Assembly: GCA_024234435.1 (NCBI GenBank)
Contig: JACKOF010000001.1
Span: 620,001-684,000, forward strand
Length of the DNA stretch: 64,000 nucleotides
Origin: Pseudomonadales bacterium
Lineage (GTDB): Bacteria; Pseudomonadota; Gammaproteobacteria; Pseudomonadales; Porticoccaceae
Direction: 5' to 3'
Part shown: piece after piece, positions 37,169 through 47,412 of the stretch
Layout: the number at the start of each line of letters is the position of its first letter
How positions within the stretch are numbered: position 1 is the first letter of the stretch
The notes under the pieces: model-generated
Database searches by the model: none
What the model was told of the DNA's origin: nothing
Seen by the model: the letters and a program-made list of their open reading frames with translations, nothing else
Program-made: the position numbers and the translations under genes

Positions 37169-38239
37169 ATGAGAAATTTTCTGACGAAGACCAAACCTCC
37201 GACCACTAATCCCATGGCGGTGGGACAGGTGGGCCTCGATGACGGCTATGCCTATACCAAAGTGGCGTTACCGGATGGTCGCCTCCTGGCGGTGCCTTCG
37301 CGGGCACGCATGGGATCGGCCGGTGTCACCTGGATACGGGATGAGGGGCGAAAATTTTGGTACAGGAAACAGGTGGCAGTGTGTATTCCGTCGTTACGGT
37401 CGATGGTGAGCCGCAATTCGATGAATACCCTGGCTCAACCTGAATCAGGTGATCGTCCAGCATGCACGCAACAGGCGGGTTGTCGGGCCGATCCGTCCGT
37501 ATGTTGACAGGGTTGCCGGTCTCCTTTTTACCACTGTGATGGTCGCAACGGCGACAAGCGATCCATGCCAAAAGAGATGGTTTGAAATTGGCGGTTGAGC
37601 CTGTTGTTGCCAGAAAAGCATCGCAAAGGTCAGCGCAACAGGGGCTCCTAAAGGTGAGCATCGCCTTTCATGAAGTTATTCGGAAGGGCGCTGGCTGCCT
37701 GGGCCACGACGCCAGTTATTGCCAGCCGATGATGGTGTGACGTTGGACGCGGATCGCGTCAACGCCACATCGCTTATTAATCATTATCGGTGGCCGCACC
37801 ACAGATTATGTAGTGGTTCAGGACCGGGGCATTGTGCACAGTTCGCAGCTCTCTGAATCGCGGCATGCTGAACGTCAAGATTCGCGTGGCGAACCGTATA
37901 CAAGACAGTTCGATATCCAACGAGCTTGGCGAGCAGAGTATCAGTCGGGCCGTCGATACACATCGGTTGCGTTTGCATGGCAAGGATCATGATGTCTCGG
38001 CCATGGTGGCGGAAGCAAAACGCGAGTTGGTGGAACGACTCTATACCGAAACCCGCCGCAAGCTTGGACTCGGTGTGGAGTTGGATCGTGTGCTGTTCGT
38101 CGGCGGTGGCAGTGCTGCGTTAGCCGCTGTGTGCCGCTGGTTTCCCAATGAGTGCCGGCCCGACCATGCCGCTTTTGCTAACGCAAGAGGCATGCTCAAG
38201 TACCGGTTTGTCTGCGACGCCCCCGGTGAGGAGGGGTAA
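37169..38239 (+). pseudogene. ParM/StbA-like actin ATPase, decayed
   Basis: The N-terminal frame gives VGLDDGYAYTKVALPDGRLL (the actin-like phosphate-1 loop DxGYxxTK). A second frame continues with ILVQETGGSVYSVVTVDGEP, a third with LPVSFFYHCDGRNGDKRSMP, and the last (37832-38239) with ELDRVLFVGGGSAALAAV, the adenosine-binding loop, and LKYRFVCDA. At least three shifts break the chain, so it cannot be made. In these elements it would segregate or stabilise the circular form. Confidence 0.8.
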
Positions 38240-38413
38240 CGACTTTGTACGTGGCCACTGCGGTCTCAGTAGCAAAGAAGATGTCAGCGGATTGTGCAAG
38301 TGACATCGCGGTTTTACCGTCAATCCAGTATCAGGGCTTGTCTGATTTTGCTCACCCTGCCGGGAAACACCTTCCCGCCAGGGAATCGTGTTCTCCGGCT
38401 TTCCATTATGTTC

Positions 38414-38846
38414 AAGGAGAAACTGTTGCCAATGATGAACAAACTACCCCTGAAAAACCGAAGTATTTCGATCTTGATATCCACGGCATCGGTTACCTCA
38501 ACCGGGTTCGCGAAGTGACACCCGGAATGGGTTCCTGCCAGTGTCACCATCGCAGCACTTCACGAGGCCAACCGATAACATTCAGCACACGCATTTCGAG
38601 TGCGTGGTGGTGGAGTGAAAGAGGCGAAGGATGGTGCGTCAGCTAATGCCTGCGGTGGAAGCTGACTTTAAAGTCTTAGTGGGTTTCCACCTCGGTGATC
38701 TGCAAGCCGAAACCTTCATCTTCAAAACGGTGATCGACCGGTACGACGGGCATCAACCGCAGTCCGGTTACTGCGGTTCAGTGGATCAAGTCGAAGGTCA
38801 GCCCTTTCCGGCGCCGACGGCTGAGACCCACAACGCCGTAGCCTGA
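38414..38846 (+). pseudogene. DUF3577 (STY4534-type) ICE protein, frameshifted
   Basis: The first frame has YFDLDIHGIGYLNRVREVTP, the DUF3577 opening. The protein continues in other frames with VPASVTIAALHEANR and finally, at 38631-38846, with LMPAVEADFKVLVGFHLGDL. The start codon itself is unclear (GTT at the expected place). Net shift is one base lost, with stops in between; probably nonfunctional. Confidence 0.75.
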
Positions 38847-39011
38847 CGACCAAATCTGATCGCATCTTGTGATGCGATCAATCTTTCAACCCAGCGAGGG
38901 AGATTCTCCCTTGCGGGCAGGTCTCCTCGACTCTTCAGGGACCGCTCAATCAAATCCTCACCTTCCGGGTGGTTCCTAAAACCGCTTTTGCGGCCATTTC
39001 GCATAGCGTCA

Positions 39012-39448
39012 TTGAACGATCCTGAAAAGCAATCCCTGCTGCAGCTGGCCTTTGCGATATTGCAGGACCTGCACCAGCCGGGCGGCAGTTGAGCTAACCA
39101 CCCGTGATTACTTGCGGATGTTGTTGGCTGAACGCAAAGCGGAAGTCTTTGGTTGTGTGTACCTGGATAATCGGCATCGGGTAATCGAAGCCGCAGAGTT
39201 GTTCCAGGGAACCATTGATGGTGCCTCGGTGTACCCCCGCGTGGTGGTGCAACAGGCGTTGACGCTTAACGCGGCAGCGGTGATGTTTTTTCACAATCAC
39301 CCGAGTGGTGTCGCCGAGCAGTCACGCGGACGAGCGATTACCCAGCGCCTACAAGAAGCGTTGGCACTCGTTTGATATTCGTGTACTGGATCACTTTGTG
39401 GTCACGGTGGGGGAATCAGTTTCCTTCGCCGAACGCGGATTGCTGTAA
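39012..39448 (+). pseudogene. radC: RadC/JAB-domain (MPN+) ICE protein, two frameshifts
   Basis: The frame at 39012 gives SLNDPEKQSLLQLAFAILQ, the RadC N-terminus. A one-base shift near 39083 leads to AAVELTTRDYLRMLL and the metal-binding FFHNHPSG. A surplus T near 39374 (CTCGTTTGATATT) breaks the chain just before DIRVLDHFVV and SFAERGLL. RadC-like proteins of mobile elements are common, but this copy cannot make an intact domain. Confidence 0.82.
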
Positions 39449-39462
39449 CGCCATTTACTTAA

Positions 39463-39491
39463 CCCATTGGGGAGTCTTCTTCCCCAATGGG
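39463..39491. terminator. Strong hairpin after radC
   Basis: CCCATTGGGGA (39463-39473) and TCCCCAATGGG (39481-39491) form a perfect 11-bp stem with a 7-nt loop. It separates the radC remnant from the next gene; no T-run follows, so attenuator or RNA-stabilising roles are also possible. Confidence 0.5.
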
Positions 39492-39541
39492 AAGGAGGTG
39501 CTCCCTGAATTTCTTAATTCATTTCTCCAGGGAGAAACCTT

Positions 39542-39967
39542 ATGAAAAATTCAGAGCACAAGTCGTTGGAAGATGTCTTCGGTCCTGTTGTCGCAAGTTA
39601 CAGTCGTGCACAGGCTATCGAAGATGGCGTCCTGATCGATGTCACCGCTATGGCACGTGAGGCTGGCTTCAAATGGCCAGTCGCACTTACCCATACCGCT
39701 TGGTGTGATTGCGTTGCCTGGACAGAGCGGGATAACCGCTTTCAAGTGCACCAGGACGAGTCTGGCCGTTTGTGGGACGTGCTGTTTATGGCGTTCTACG
39801 CCATTCGAACGGCTACTGCTCCTGGTGATCGGTTGCTGTTCTCGTTGTACCGCGTGCCGAAAGACGGGCATTCGACAGAAGCCGGCGAGGTGAGTTTGAA
39901 ACTGATGGTTGGCCCCGGTGATGCCGGTGAACCGGTCGTCACGATCATGCTGCCCAGCGAAGATTAA
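39542..39967 (+). CDS. DUF6573 family ICE protein
   Basis: A 141-residue protein with VFGPVVASYSRAQAIEDGVL, VDVT-type turn (IDVTAMAREAGF), WDVLFMAFYAIR and a C-terminal KLMVGPGDAGEPVVTIMLP. This compact domain is often linked to ICE and plasmid cargo. The function is unknown. It is intact, unlike its two upstream neighbours. Confidence 0.8.
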   Translation: MKNSEHKSLEDVFGPVVASYSRAQAIEDGVLIDVTAMAREAGFKWPVALTHTAWCDCVAWTERDNRFQVHQDESGRLWDVLFMAFYAIRTATAPGDRLLFSLYRVPKDGHSTEAGEVSLKLMVGPGDAGEPVVTIMLPSED

Positions 39968-40807
39968 TGTCGCCGATCGAATCGGCTCCTTGCCCTGGCC
40001 ACTTGGGATAAAGTGGCACCTCTTCTGCTCCCGCCTGCCGTTTCGCTTAATCCTGCTTTCAATCGAAAGTGCCAACACTGCATCAAACTGACGTTTTGCT
40101 TATGGTTCCACTGTAACCATGGGTCGAACAGATTTGTCTGTTCAACTGCCATGACAGGTCGCAGACCTGGCGTGGTGGTTGACGCGAACGAAGCCCTCGT
40201 CACTGCTTAGCGAAGCGGGGTAGTGACGAGGGCGGCGGAGCACGGAACGACAACGGATTGCGCTCGGATTGATGCGTTCCCAGCGAGTTCGCTCTAACTA
40301 TACTAGCGGCCAAGAAACGTAAACAGTTCCATACGCGGCCACGGCGGTAACGTGGATGAGGATTGTCGCCCTCGCCATCAAAAATGGCAAAAACGGCAAC
40401 GGCGCCAGCCGAGCTACCCTGGCGCACAGCATCAGCTGCAGCTCATCTTCAATATTTCCTCAAGAGCAGGACGTTCGTCCTCGCTTCAATCTGGCTAATG
40501 CCACCTCAAACCCGGCTTGCAAGTAGCCGACTACCAACGCGCCGTTTCACCGACGGTTTCTTTCAACTCGCGGACCGATGGTTCCGCTCATTTAAAAGGA
40601 GGTGAAGTACTCACCATCGCAACTGACTCTTAGAGTCCATTGGTTTACCCGGCACCATCTTCAGCAGAAGAGCAGCCAGGTTGCCTGCGACCAGGCTTAT
40701 CAGGTCGAACGGGGAGTAGTGTCCCTTGACCCTTCCGCTTCGGCGGACCCAGTCAGGCTACGAGCCTGTGGTTGGTCAGAAACACTTACCAGACTGGAAA
40801 GTACACG
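39968..40807. other. 840-bp gene-free ICE segment with hairpins
   Basis: No coding frame with a recognisable domain. It contains the perfect 12-bp inverted repeat at 40193-40233 and two small hairpins, CCGC-TTCG-GCGG at about 40735-40746 and CAGGCT/AGCCTG at 40754-40768. GGTTCCACTGTAACC near 40110 resembles TTTCCACTGGAACC near 35857. These may be transfer or regulatory sites; an oriT in this stretch is possible but unsupported. Confidence 0.5.
40193..40233. repeat. Perfect 12-bp inverted repeat with 17-nt loop
   Basis: GCCCTCGTCACT at 40193-40204 and AGTGACGAGGGC at 40222-40233 are exact inverse copies in a non-coding ICE region. Without a T tract, a terminator is less likely; a protein or nickase recognition structure is possible. 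Confidence 0.6.
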
Positions 40808-41674
40808 ATGAGAGACCTGAACTACCAATTGAAACAGTTGTGCAAACGCAATCGCGATGGCAGTTACAGTACGCAAGCCAATCGCGCGCGCATACTTAAC
40901 CAGATTGCCAATCAACTGCAGGAGATGGGGTATCGGCGCATGACTACCCGATCCCTGAAGCCGAAGCACGTGGACGCCCTGGTGAAACGATGGCTCAGCG
41001 AGGGTATGGCGGCCGGTACCATCAAAAACCGTATGAATTGCCTGCGCTGGTGGGCCGCCAAGGTGGATAGGCGCAATGTTATTGCCCGATCGAATGAGTT
41101 CTACGGCATTCCCGATCGGCAGTTCGTCAGTCAACACTCCAAGGCGGTGGTTGTCGGTAACGATGCGTTGAGCAGCGTTAAAGATGAGCATGTGCGAATG
41201 ACTCTGGAGTTACAGCGCGCCTTCGGATTGCGCAGGGAGGAGGCGATCAAATTTATCCCAGCTTATGCCGACCAGGGTGATCACGTTCGCCTGAAAGCTA
41301 CCTGGACGAAAGGGGGCAAGATGCGGATCGTGCCGGTGCTCACCCAGGAACAGCGTGCCGTCTTGAATCGTGCCCACCGACTGGTGGGATCTGGTTCCCT
41401 GATTCCACCGCAGAAAACCTACATCCAACAGTTGCGGACCTATGAACGTCATACCACTCAGGCAGGTTTATCGAAACTGCATGGCCTGCGCCATGCGTAT
41501 GCCCAGTCACGCTATCAGGCGTTGACGGGTTGGGCCTGTCCTGCGGCGGGTGGACCGGTCGCAAACAGTTTGAGCATCGAGCAACGACAGCAGGACCATC
41601 AGGCACGACTCACCATCAGTCGCGAATTGGGCCACGCCCGCGAGCAGATCAGCGCTGTTTATTTAGGTCGATGA
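40808..41674 (+). CDS. ICE integrase-domain (tyrosine recombinase-like) protein
   Basis: A 288-residue protein. The N-terminal half (YQLKQLCKRNRDGSYSTQAN, TIKNRMNCLRWWAAK) is the phage-integrase N-terminal type. The C-terminal half carries ELQRAFGLRREEAIKF (Arg), HGLRHAYAQ (His-x-x-Arg-His) and LGHAREQISAVYLGR with a final His and Tyr. The full catalytic set looks present. It is distinct from the integrase at 29.3 kb, and such genes recur inside PFGI-1-type elements. ATG 40808 follows GGAAAG. Confidence 0.82.
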   Translation: MRDLNYQLKQLCKRNRDGSYSTQANRARILNQIANQLQEMGYRRMTTRSLKPKHVDALVKRWLSEGMAAGTIKNRMNCLRWWAAKVDRRNVIARSNEFYGIPDRQFVSQHSKAVVVGNDALSSVKDEHVRMTLELQRAFGLRREEAIKFIPAYADQGDHVRLKATWTKGGKMRIVPVLTQEQRAVLNRAHRLVGSGSLIPPQKTYIQQLRTYERHTTQAGLSKLHGLRHAYAQSRYQALTGWACPAAGGPVANSLSIEQRQQDHQARLTISRELGHAREQISAVYLGR

Positions 41675-41788
41675 GTTTGGGTCGAGATGTCTCATGGATA
41701 AGCACGACACTCACCGAGTGGATTAACCATTCACGCCAGAAGATCACTTGGCGATCATGATGCCATTCATCACGATCGAGGCCAAAAC

Positions 41789-42512
41789 ATGTCTTCGTTT
41801 AAACATCACGGAATCCCTCGTCTCCTAACGATACTGGTGTGCTGTTCTGGTGCTGCCGTCGGGAGCCATTCGGTAGTGGCGGCAGAGCGGCCCGTCACAA
41901 CAATGACCACGCTGACCCAAACGGGTCGCTATTCCGTGATGGTCCGCTCAGCCGACCGCCGGGCAGCGGGATCTGTTATCGGTGACGAGAGCGATCACCA
42001 TTCCAGGCGACATCGAAAGTGTGGGGGAGGCCTTCCACTGGATGTTGCGAGATTCCGGCTATCGCCTGGCGGCCGATGTTGTGCTGTCGGAGGAGGCGAA
42101 AGCCATGCTGGCGCTGCCACTGCCAGCGGTGCATCGTCGCTTTGAGCCCATGCCACTCCAAACCGTGATGGGACTTATGATCGGTCCTGCTTTTCATCTC
42201 ATCCAGGATCCCGTTCACCGCCTCATTGCGTTCGAGCGTTGCGCGGATATTTCCGCCCCCAATGCGACGGGAGGTGCTGCAGTAATGGAAGCCTTTGTCA
42301 TTGCCATCGTTTTTGTTACCGCATGGTTTTTGGGTGCTGAGTCCAGGCAAGTTGATCCGGAACCGCGTGCTGAAAGTGAGGCGGTTTCGATCGGCGATCA
42401 GATAGACGATCGAGAATGCTCCGTGCGTATTTGTGATCAGGAGTATCAGCTGATCATTCAGCGCGATCTGACCGTGCCCGTTGATCAACAGGTCAATGAA
42501 GATGGCCATTGA
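41789..42512 (+). pseudogene. PilL N-terminal-like (TIGR03748) ICE protein, frameshifted
   Basis: The 41789 frame gives a signal peptide, then LTQTGRYSVM. After a one-base insertion the chain continues with QRDLLSVTRAITIPGDIESV and GEAFHWMLRDSGYRLAAD, the typical PilL N-terminal repeat, through RFEPMPLQTVMGLMIGPAF. PilL begins the type IV pilus/transfer block of these elements. A single shift at about 41940-41970 makes this copy broken unless it is a sequence error. Confidence 0.75.
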
Positions 42513-42519
42513 GCATCGC

Positions 42520-43320
42520 ATGAGAAAACCTGCCATCGCATTAATCGGGTTCTGTCTTTGCATCACGTTGCCTGTGAACGCGGATACCCGACAGGCAGCG
42601 GAATCACCATCTTCGAACGCACTGGCGATCGAGCAATCTGAGACTGAACGTATCGACTCTCAGACGTTTCGTGCTGACCAGTGGGGATTAGATGAATCGG
42701 AATGGCAGCGTTACCAATCTTTGCTGCAGGGTATCCGGGGCAGCGTGAGTCCTGCGACCTTGTCACCCCTCGAAGTGCTGGGCATTCACGCGCGTAGTGC
42801 CGATGAACGTCGGCGCTACGCTGAACAGTGGGCAGTGATGATGCGTGACGATGCCGAGCGCATCCTGGCGTTTCAGCGGGCTTACGACGACGCCCAGCGG
42901 CGCCTGTTCCCCAACGGTTTGTTGATCGACCCCGGTGTTGCAGCGTCCACCAAGCCGGATCAAGGTCTGGCTGGAAAATTCGTGTGGCAGTCGTCGGACC
43001 GGGTGTTGTTCTTTACCGATACCCAATGCCCGACCTGCGATGCGGTGCTGGAGCGATTGGTCAGCCAGATCAAACAGTTCTCCGGCATCGATCTGTACCT
43101 GATCGATGTGTTTGCCGGTGATGAATCTCGCATACGTGACTGGGCGGCTTCGAAACAGATTGACCCCCAATGGGTGAGTGAGCACAAGATTACCCTGAAC
43201 ATCGACGCCGGTGCGCTAGGTAAGGTCTCCGCACATACGGGTCTGCAAGGACAAGATTTGCCCGTATTGATACTGCGGCGGGATGATCGCTTGATGCCCT
43301 TGCCGGTATCACGATTCTAG
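42520..43320 (+). CDS. TIGR03759-family ICE protein with thioredoxin-like CxxC
   Basis: A 266-residue exported protein. A signal peptide (RKPAIALIGFCLCITLPVNA) is followed by WGLDESEWQRYQSLLQGIRG and, in the C-terminal domain, FFTDTQCPTCDAVLERLV with a CPTC redox motif. Such proteins are conserved in PFGI-1/SXT-like ICEs and may help disulfide folding of the transfer apparatus. Start alternatives at 42496 and 42502 exist; no strong ribosome site distinguishes them. Confidence 0.85.
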   Translation: MRKPAIALIGFCLCITLPVNADTRQAAESPSSNALAIEQSETERIDSQTFRADQWGLDESEWQRYQSLLQGIRGSVSPATLSPLEVLGIHARSADERRRYAEQWAVMMRDDAERILAFQRAYDDAQRRLFPNGLLIDPGVAASTKPDQGLAGKFVWQSSDRVLFFTDTQCPTCDAVLERLVSQIKQFSGIDLYLIDVFAGDESRIRDWAASKQIDPQWVSEHKITLNIDAGALGKVSAHTGLQGQDLPVLILRRDDRLMPLPVSRF

Positions 43321-43332
43321 CGGGCGCCGGTC

Positions 43333-43893
43333 ATGGGGAGTTGGCCGATCATACCTTGTGTCATCGGTTTGCTGTGGTGGTCGACGGCCGCGCAGTCGCA
43401 ATCCGTGCCAGTGGGGTATCAGCAAGTCGCGAGCGAATACGGCCTGCCTCCGGGCCTGCTCTACGCGGTGGCCTTGACCGAGAGCGGACAAAGCTCGCTC
43501 AGCGATGGACAGTTCCGCCCCTGGCCGTGGGCGCTCAATATTGATGGGGAAGGGCACTATTTCCCGTCGCGTCAGATGGCATGGCAGGCCCTGCAGGCGG
43601 TGTTGACGGAAACCAAAACCTCGGTGGATATCGGGCTGATGCAAATCAGTTGGCGTTACCACCGTTCAGTCCTCGGCTCATCTTGGCAAGCGCTGGATCC
43701 CTACCACAACCTGCGTGTGGCCGCCGCGATCCTGCGCGACTGCTTCGTCGAACACACCCACTGGATTCAAAGCGCCGGCTGCTATCACGCACCCAACGAT
43801 CCTGCCCGAGCTGATCGATACGGTCAGCGGGTCAAGGCGCACTGGATGCGGTTGACCGATACACCACAGGAGGTACACCTTGAGTATCCGTAA
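43333..43893 (+). CDS. Lytic transglycosylase (SLT-like) of the ICE
   Basis: A 186-residue periplasmic enzyme. A signal peptide is followed by YGLPPGLLYAVALTESGQSS, with the catalytic Glu in ALTES, then DIGLMQISWRYH and NLRVAAAILRDCF, all marks of the lysozyme-like SLT fold. It opens peptidoglycan for the conjugation machine. It overlaps the next gene by 14 bp. Confidence 0.9.
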   Translation: MGSWPIIPCVIGLLWWSTAAQSQSVPVGYQQVASEYGLPPGLLYAVALTESGQSSLSDGQFRPWPWALNIDGEGHYFPSRQMAWQALQAVLTETKTSVDIGLMQISWRYHRSVLGSSWQALDPYHNLRVAAAILRDCFVEHTHWIQSAGCYHAPNDPARADRYGQRVKAHWMRLTDTPQEVHLEYP

Positions 43894-44461
43894 ACAAAGA
43901 TTGTTGCCAGTCCTGGTGCTCGGGCTCGTGCTCGGGCTGGTCATGAACTCCTCCGTATTGGCTGAGCTGGCGGTGATTTATGACAGTCGTCATACTCGGC
44001 CTTTAGCGCCGTTACTCAGCCCACTTTTGTCAAAGAAGACTCAATCGACCGCCCCGGCTGAATCGGGCGATCAGAATCTATCTTCAAAGTCCTTACTCGG
44101 TCCGGCGACTCTCAGCAATTTATTGCCCATACGGTCACCCGGATTGGCCGTCGGCGATACTGCCGATAGCCAACTGAATCCCGAGACCCTGGCGCGTTTG
44201 GCACAAGGGAATCCTCGTCCCTTCTTTCTCATCGGCTCGGATGCGGTGTCAGTGCAATGGCTGGCGACTCACCACGACACTCTCAAAGCCCTGGGTGCGG
44301 TGGGCATGTTGGTACAAGCCGATACCGAGGCGGATGTTCGACGGGTTGCTGAAGTGGCGCAGGACTTATCCATCACTCTGGGGGCCGGGAGTGATCTGGC
44401 CGCCGCACTGGGTATTCATCATTATCCGGTATTGATTACCCGTGATGGCATCCGGCAATGA
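43880..44461 (+). CDS. TIGR03765-family ICE protein
   Basis: A 193-residue exported protein. After its signal peptide it has AVIYDSRHTRPLAPLL, then LLPIRSPGLAVGDTA and a Rossmann-like C-terminal half with FFLIGSDAVSVQWLA and ALGIHHYPVLITRDGI. This matches the ICE family of unknown function that sits before TraD. Its stop overlaps the TraD ATG (ATGA). Confidence 0.88.
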   Translation: MSIRKQRLLPVLVLGLVLGLVMNSSVLAELAVIYDSRHTRPLAPLLSPLLSKKTQSTAPAESGDQNLSSKSLLGPATLSNLLPIRSPGLAVGDTADSQLNPETLARLAQGNPRPFFLIGSDAVSVQWLATHHDTLKALGAVGMLVQADTEADVRRVAEVAQDLSITLGAGSDLAAALGIHHYPVLITRDGIRQ

Positions 44462-46583
44462 GTTCGCATCCGATGGAAGCGCTGTTGCGGCCTCCCGTGG
44501 AGTTGTGGTCCACCTGTACGGCGTTTGCGGCGGGTACGCTGGCCTGGCTCGCCCCCTGGGCCTTGATGATGCCACCGGGTATCGCAATGGCCACCAGCCT
44601 GACTTTTTTCGGTTTTGGCTTGTGGCGGGGCCGTCAAGCATGGCGTGTGTTGAGCTATCAGCATCACATGAAGCGGCTGCCGGATTACCAAGTGCGGGCC
44701 AACCAGATCCCCGTCAGTCGCCATAAGCTGTTTTTGGGCAAAGGCTTTCGCTGGACCCAACAACACAGCGTCTGCGCGATACCCTGAAGCCTGAGGTTCA
44801 ACGTTACGTTCAGCCGGGCGCACTCTACCAGTGGGCGCGACAAAAGGAAGTGGCCTGGGAATCGATTCCTGTCCTGTCTTTGCTGGCCAAAGCCCTCCGC
44901 AGTCGCAGCCGTTGGAACCCGTTGGCGCCACTACCAGCCGTCGGCGGTAAGCCCGCCCTGCACGCGGTTGAACCGCAAGAGCAGCCGGTGTGGATGGATC
45001 TGGGTGAACGGGTCGGGCACACGCTGGTGTTGGGCACCACGCGCGTCGGTAAGACACGCCTGGCAGAACTGCTGATTACCCAGGACATCCGCCGGGGTGA
45101 TGTGGTCATTGTCTTCGACCCCAAAGGGGATGCCGATCTGTTGCGTCGTATCTACGCCGAGGCGAAGCGCGCCGGTCGGCTGGAGGATTTTTATCTGTTT
45201 CATCTCGGCTTTCCGGAACTGTCGGCACGTTACAACGCCATCGGTAACTTCTCCCGCATTACCGAGGTCGCGACCCGCATCGCCAATCAGCTGCCCAACG
45301 AGGGCAACTCCGCTGCCTTCAAGGAGTTCGCCTGGCGCTTCGTGAATATCATTGCGCGCGCCTTGGTGGCCCTGAAACGCCGGCCGGACTACCAGCAGAT
45401 CCGTCGCTACATCAACGACATTGAGCCCTTGTTTGTGGAATACGCCGGCCATTGTGCTGGCGTTGCCGGCATAGAAGCCTGGGCGTCTCTGGTTGAAGCG
45501 CGCGCGGCGGATATTAAAGAGCGCAACCTGCCCAATGCCCTACGTGGGCGGTCGATGGAAGCCATCGCCTGCATGCGCTTGCTGCAGGAGAAGGCCATTT
45601 ACGATCCCGTGCTGGACGGACTGATTTCCGCGTTCAAATACGACAAGACCTATTTCGACAAGATCGTCAGCTCCGTCGGCCCGCTGATGGAAAAGCTGAC
45701 CACCGGCACCATTGCCGGGCTGATCTCACCGGATTACCAGGATGAGCACGATGCCAGGCCGATCTTTGAGTGGATGGATGTGGTGCGCCACAAGGGCATC
45801 GTGTATGTGGGACTGGATGCACTCACCGATACCACCGTGGCCAGTGCGGTGGGCAATTCCATGTTTGCGGATTTGGTGTCCGTTGCGGGGCATATCTACA
45901 AGCACGGTGTCGCGGCTAAGGGTACTGATGCACCAGACCCGGAAACCACATCACGCTCGACCCCCACCATCTCACTGCATGCGGATGAGTTTAATGAGCT
46001 GATCGGTGATGAATTCGTGCCACTGCTGAACAAGGCAGGCGGGGCAGGCTTTCAGGTCACGGCCTATACCCAGACCTGGTCGGACGTGGAAGCGCGAATC
46101 GGCAGTCGGGCGAAAGCGGGGCAGGTGGCCGGTAACTTCAATACCCTGCTGATGCTGCGGGTGAAAGAGCTGGACACCGCCGCCATGCTGACCGAACAGT
46201 TACCGCGGGTTGAGGTCTTCACCCTGATGAGTGTCTCCGGCGTCGATGATTCGTCGGATCCCGGTTCCGGGGTCGACTTCAAATCCCGCAACGAAGACCG
46301 GATCAGTGTTTCGGAAGTGCCGATGCTGACTGCCGCCGATATGGTCACCTTGCCCAAAGGGCAGGCCTTCGCCCTGCTGGAAGGCGGCCAGCTCTGGAAA
46401 ATCCGTATCCCGTTGCCGGACGACCGCGAGGATACGGCCATGCCCGATGACTTTGAGGCGATAGCCGAGGCCATGCGCCGCAGCTATATCACCAACGATC
46501 ACTGGTACCGGGTCACCGACCACTGGTGGCACGCCGTCTCCGAGGCCGCGATCCGACCCTCAGACGCCGGTGAGCAGGCTTGA
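44458..46583 (+). pseudogene. traD: TraD-type coupling ATPase (SXT/TOL subfamily) with one frameshift
   Basis: The first frame (44458-44787) has two membrane segments and ends LGKGFRWTQQH. The chain resumes one base out of phase at about 44762 with QRLRDTLKPEVQRYVQPGAL and runs to 46583. The ATPase part is complete: Walker A GTTRVGKTRLAE, Walker B VVIVFDPKGDAD, C-terminal SRAKAGQVAGN. TraD links the relaxosome to the type IV secretion channel. The net loss of one base separates the membrane anchor from the ATPase; a GTG at 44850 could start a soluble ATPase. Confidence 0.85.
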
Positions 46584-47314
46584 GCACGGTGGAGCCCCGT
46601 GATCCCCGACGGCCGGTTGCACAGCCGGGTACCGTGTCCCGGTTGCTGACGGGTATCGCCCAGTGCCTTAAATGGCTGTTTCTCTCCCTGATGTTCTCCA
46701 TCCTGGTGGAGTGGATCGGCATGGTGTTCTGGTGGGAAGAGCAAGGACTTGGCCACAGTCGGCAGATGCTGGTGAATGAGCTTCAGTTCCTCGGCACCGA
46801 CTTTCATCGCAGCTGGTTAACCGCCCAGCCGATGGTGTTCGCCAGTAACCTCTCGGATCGCATCTACCAGTTTGCCTTCGAGTGGACGGGCCTCGTGGAT
46901 CTGATTCATTGGATCACACCGGTACCGTCCGCGGAGGAAACCGGTCTGAGACCGGTGCTGCACCGGTTTTACCGCCCCGTCGCTGACTATGTGCTGGCGG
47001 GTATGCAAATCACCCAGGTCTTTGCGGTACGACTCGCCATCCTGACGCTGGCCACGCCGGTATTTGGACTGTTCACCCTGGTGGCGCTGGTGGATGGACT
47101 GGTGCGGCGCGACCTGCGGCGTTGGGGCGGCGGCAGGGAAAGTTCTTTCGTGTACCACTACGCCAAGAAAGCCGCCATACCGCTGATCATCATGGCCTGG
47201 GTGTTGTACCTGGCGCTGCCGTTCAGTTTGCACCCGTCCTGGATCATCCTGCCATTCGCGCTGGCCTTTGCCTTCGCCGTCACCACCGCCAGTACCTTTA
47301 AAAAGTACCTTTAA
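46580..47314 (+). CDS. TIGR03747-family ICE membrane protein
   Basis: A 244-residue protein overlapping the TraD stop (TTGA). It has four membrane spans (about 28-50, 150-175, 197-215 and 218-236) and the conserved RDLRRWGGGRESSFVYHYAKK loop. The family belongs to the transfer block of PFGI-1-class elements; likely part of the inner-membrane complex. After it comes the cargo slot. Confidence 0.88.
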   Translation: MSTVEPRDPRRPVAQPGTVSRLLTGIAQCLKWLFLSLMFSILVEWIGMVFWWEEQGLGHSRQMLVNELQFLGTDFHRSWLTAQPMVFASNLSDRIYQFAFEWTGLVDLIHWITPVPSAEETGLRPVLHRFYRPVADYVLAGMQITQVFAVRLAILTLATPVFGLFTLVALVDGLVRRDLRRWGGGRESSFVYHYAKKAAIPLIIMAWVLYLALPFSLHPSWIILPFALAFAFAVTTASTFKKYL

Positions 47315-47333
47315 TACAAAGTCATTGAACCAG

Positions 47334-47388
47334 TTGACTGTACCGTTACAGTCTGCTAGGCTGCATTTAAGCACTGTAAAGGTACAGT
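47334..47388 (+). promoter_or_regulatory. Promoter with twin operators ahead of the RES-Xre pair
   Basis: The -35 element TTGACT (47334-47339) and TAGGCT (47357-47362) stand 17 bp apart. The perfect palindrome ACTGTA-N4-TACAGT occurs twice, at 47337-47352 and 47373-47388. The first overlaps the -35 box. Such twin sites are expected for an autorepressing Xre-type antitoxin. Confidence 0.7.
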
Positions 47389-47412
47389 CTGAATGCTGTT
47401 TAGGAGGTAATC

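Noticed and set aside
44422..45057. Long leftward open frame opposite traD
   Set aside because: Arg/Pro-rich shadow frame of a G+C-rich gene; the opposite strand has a clear TraD match.
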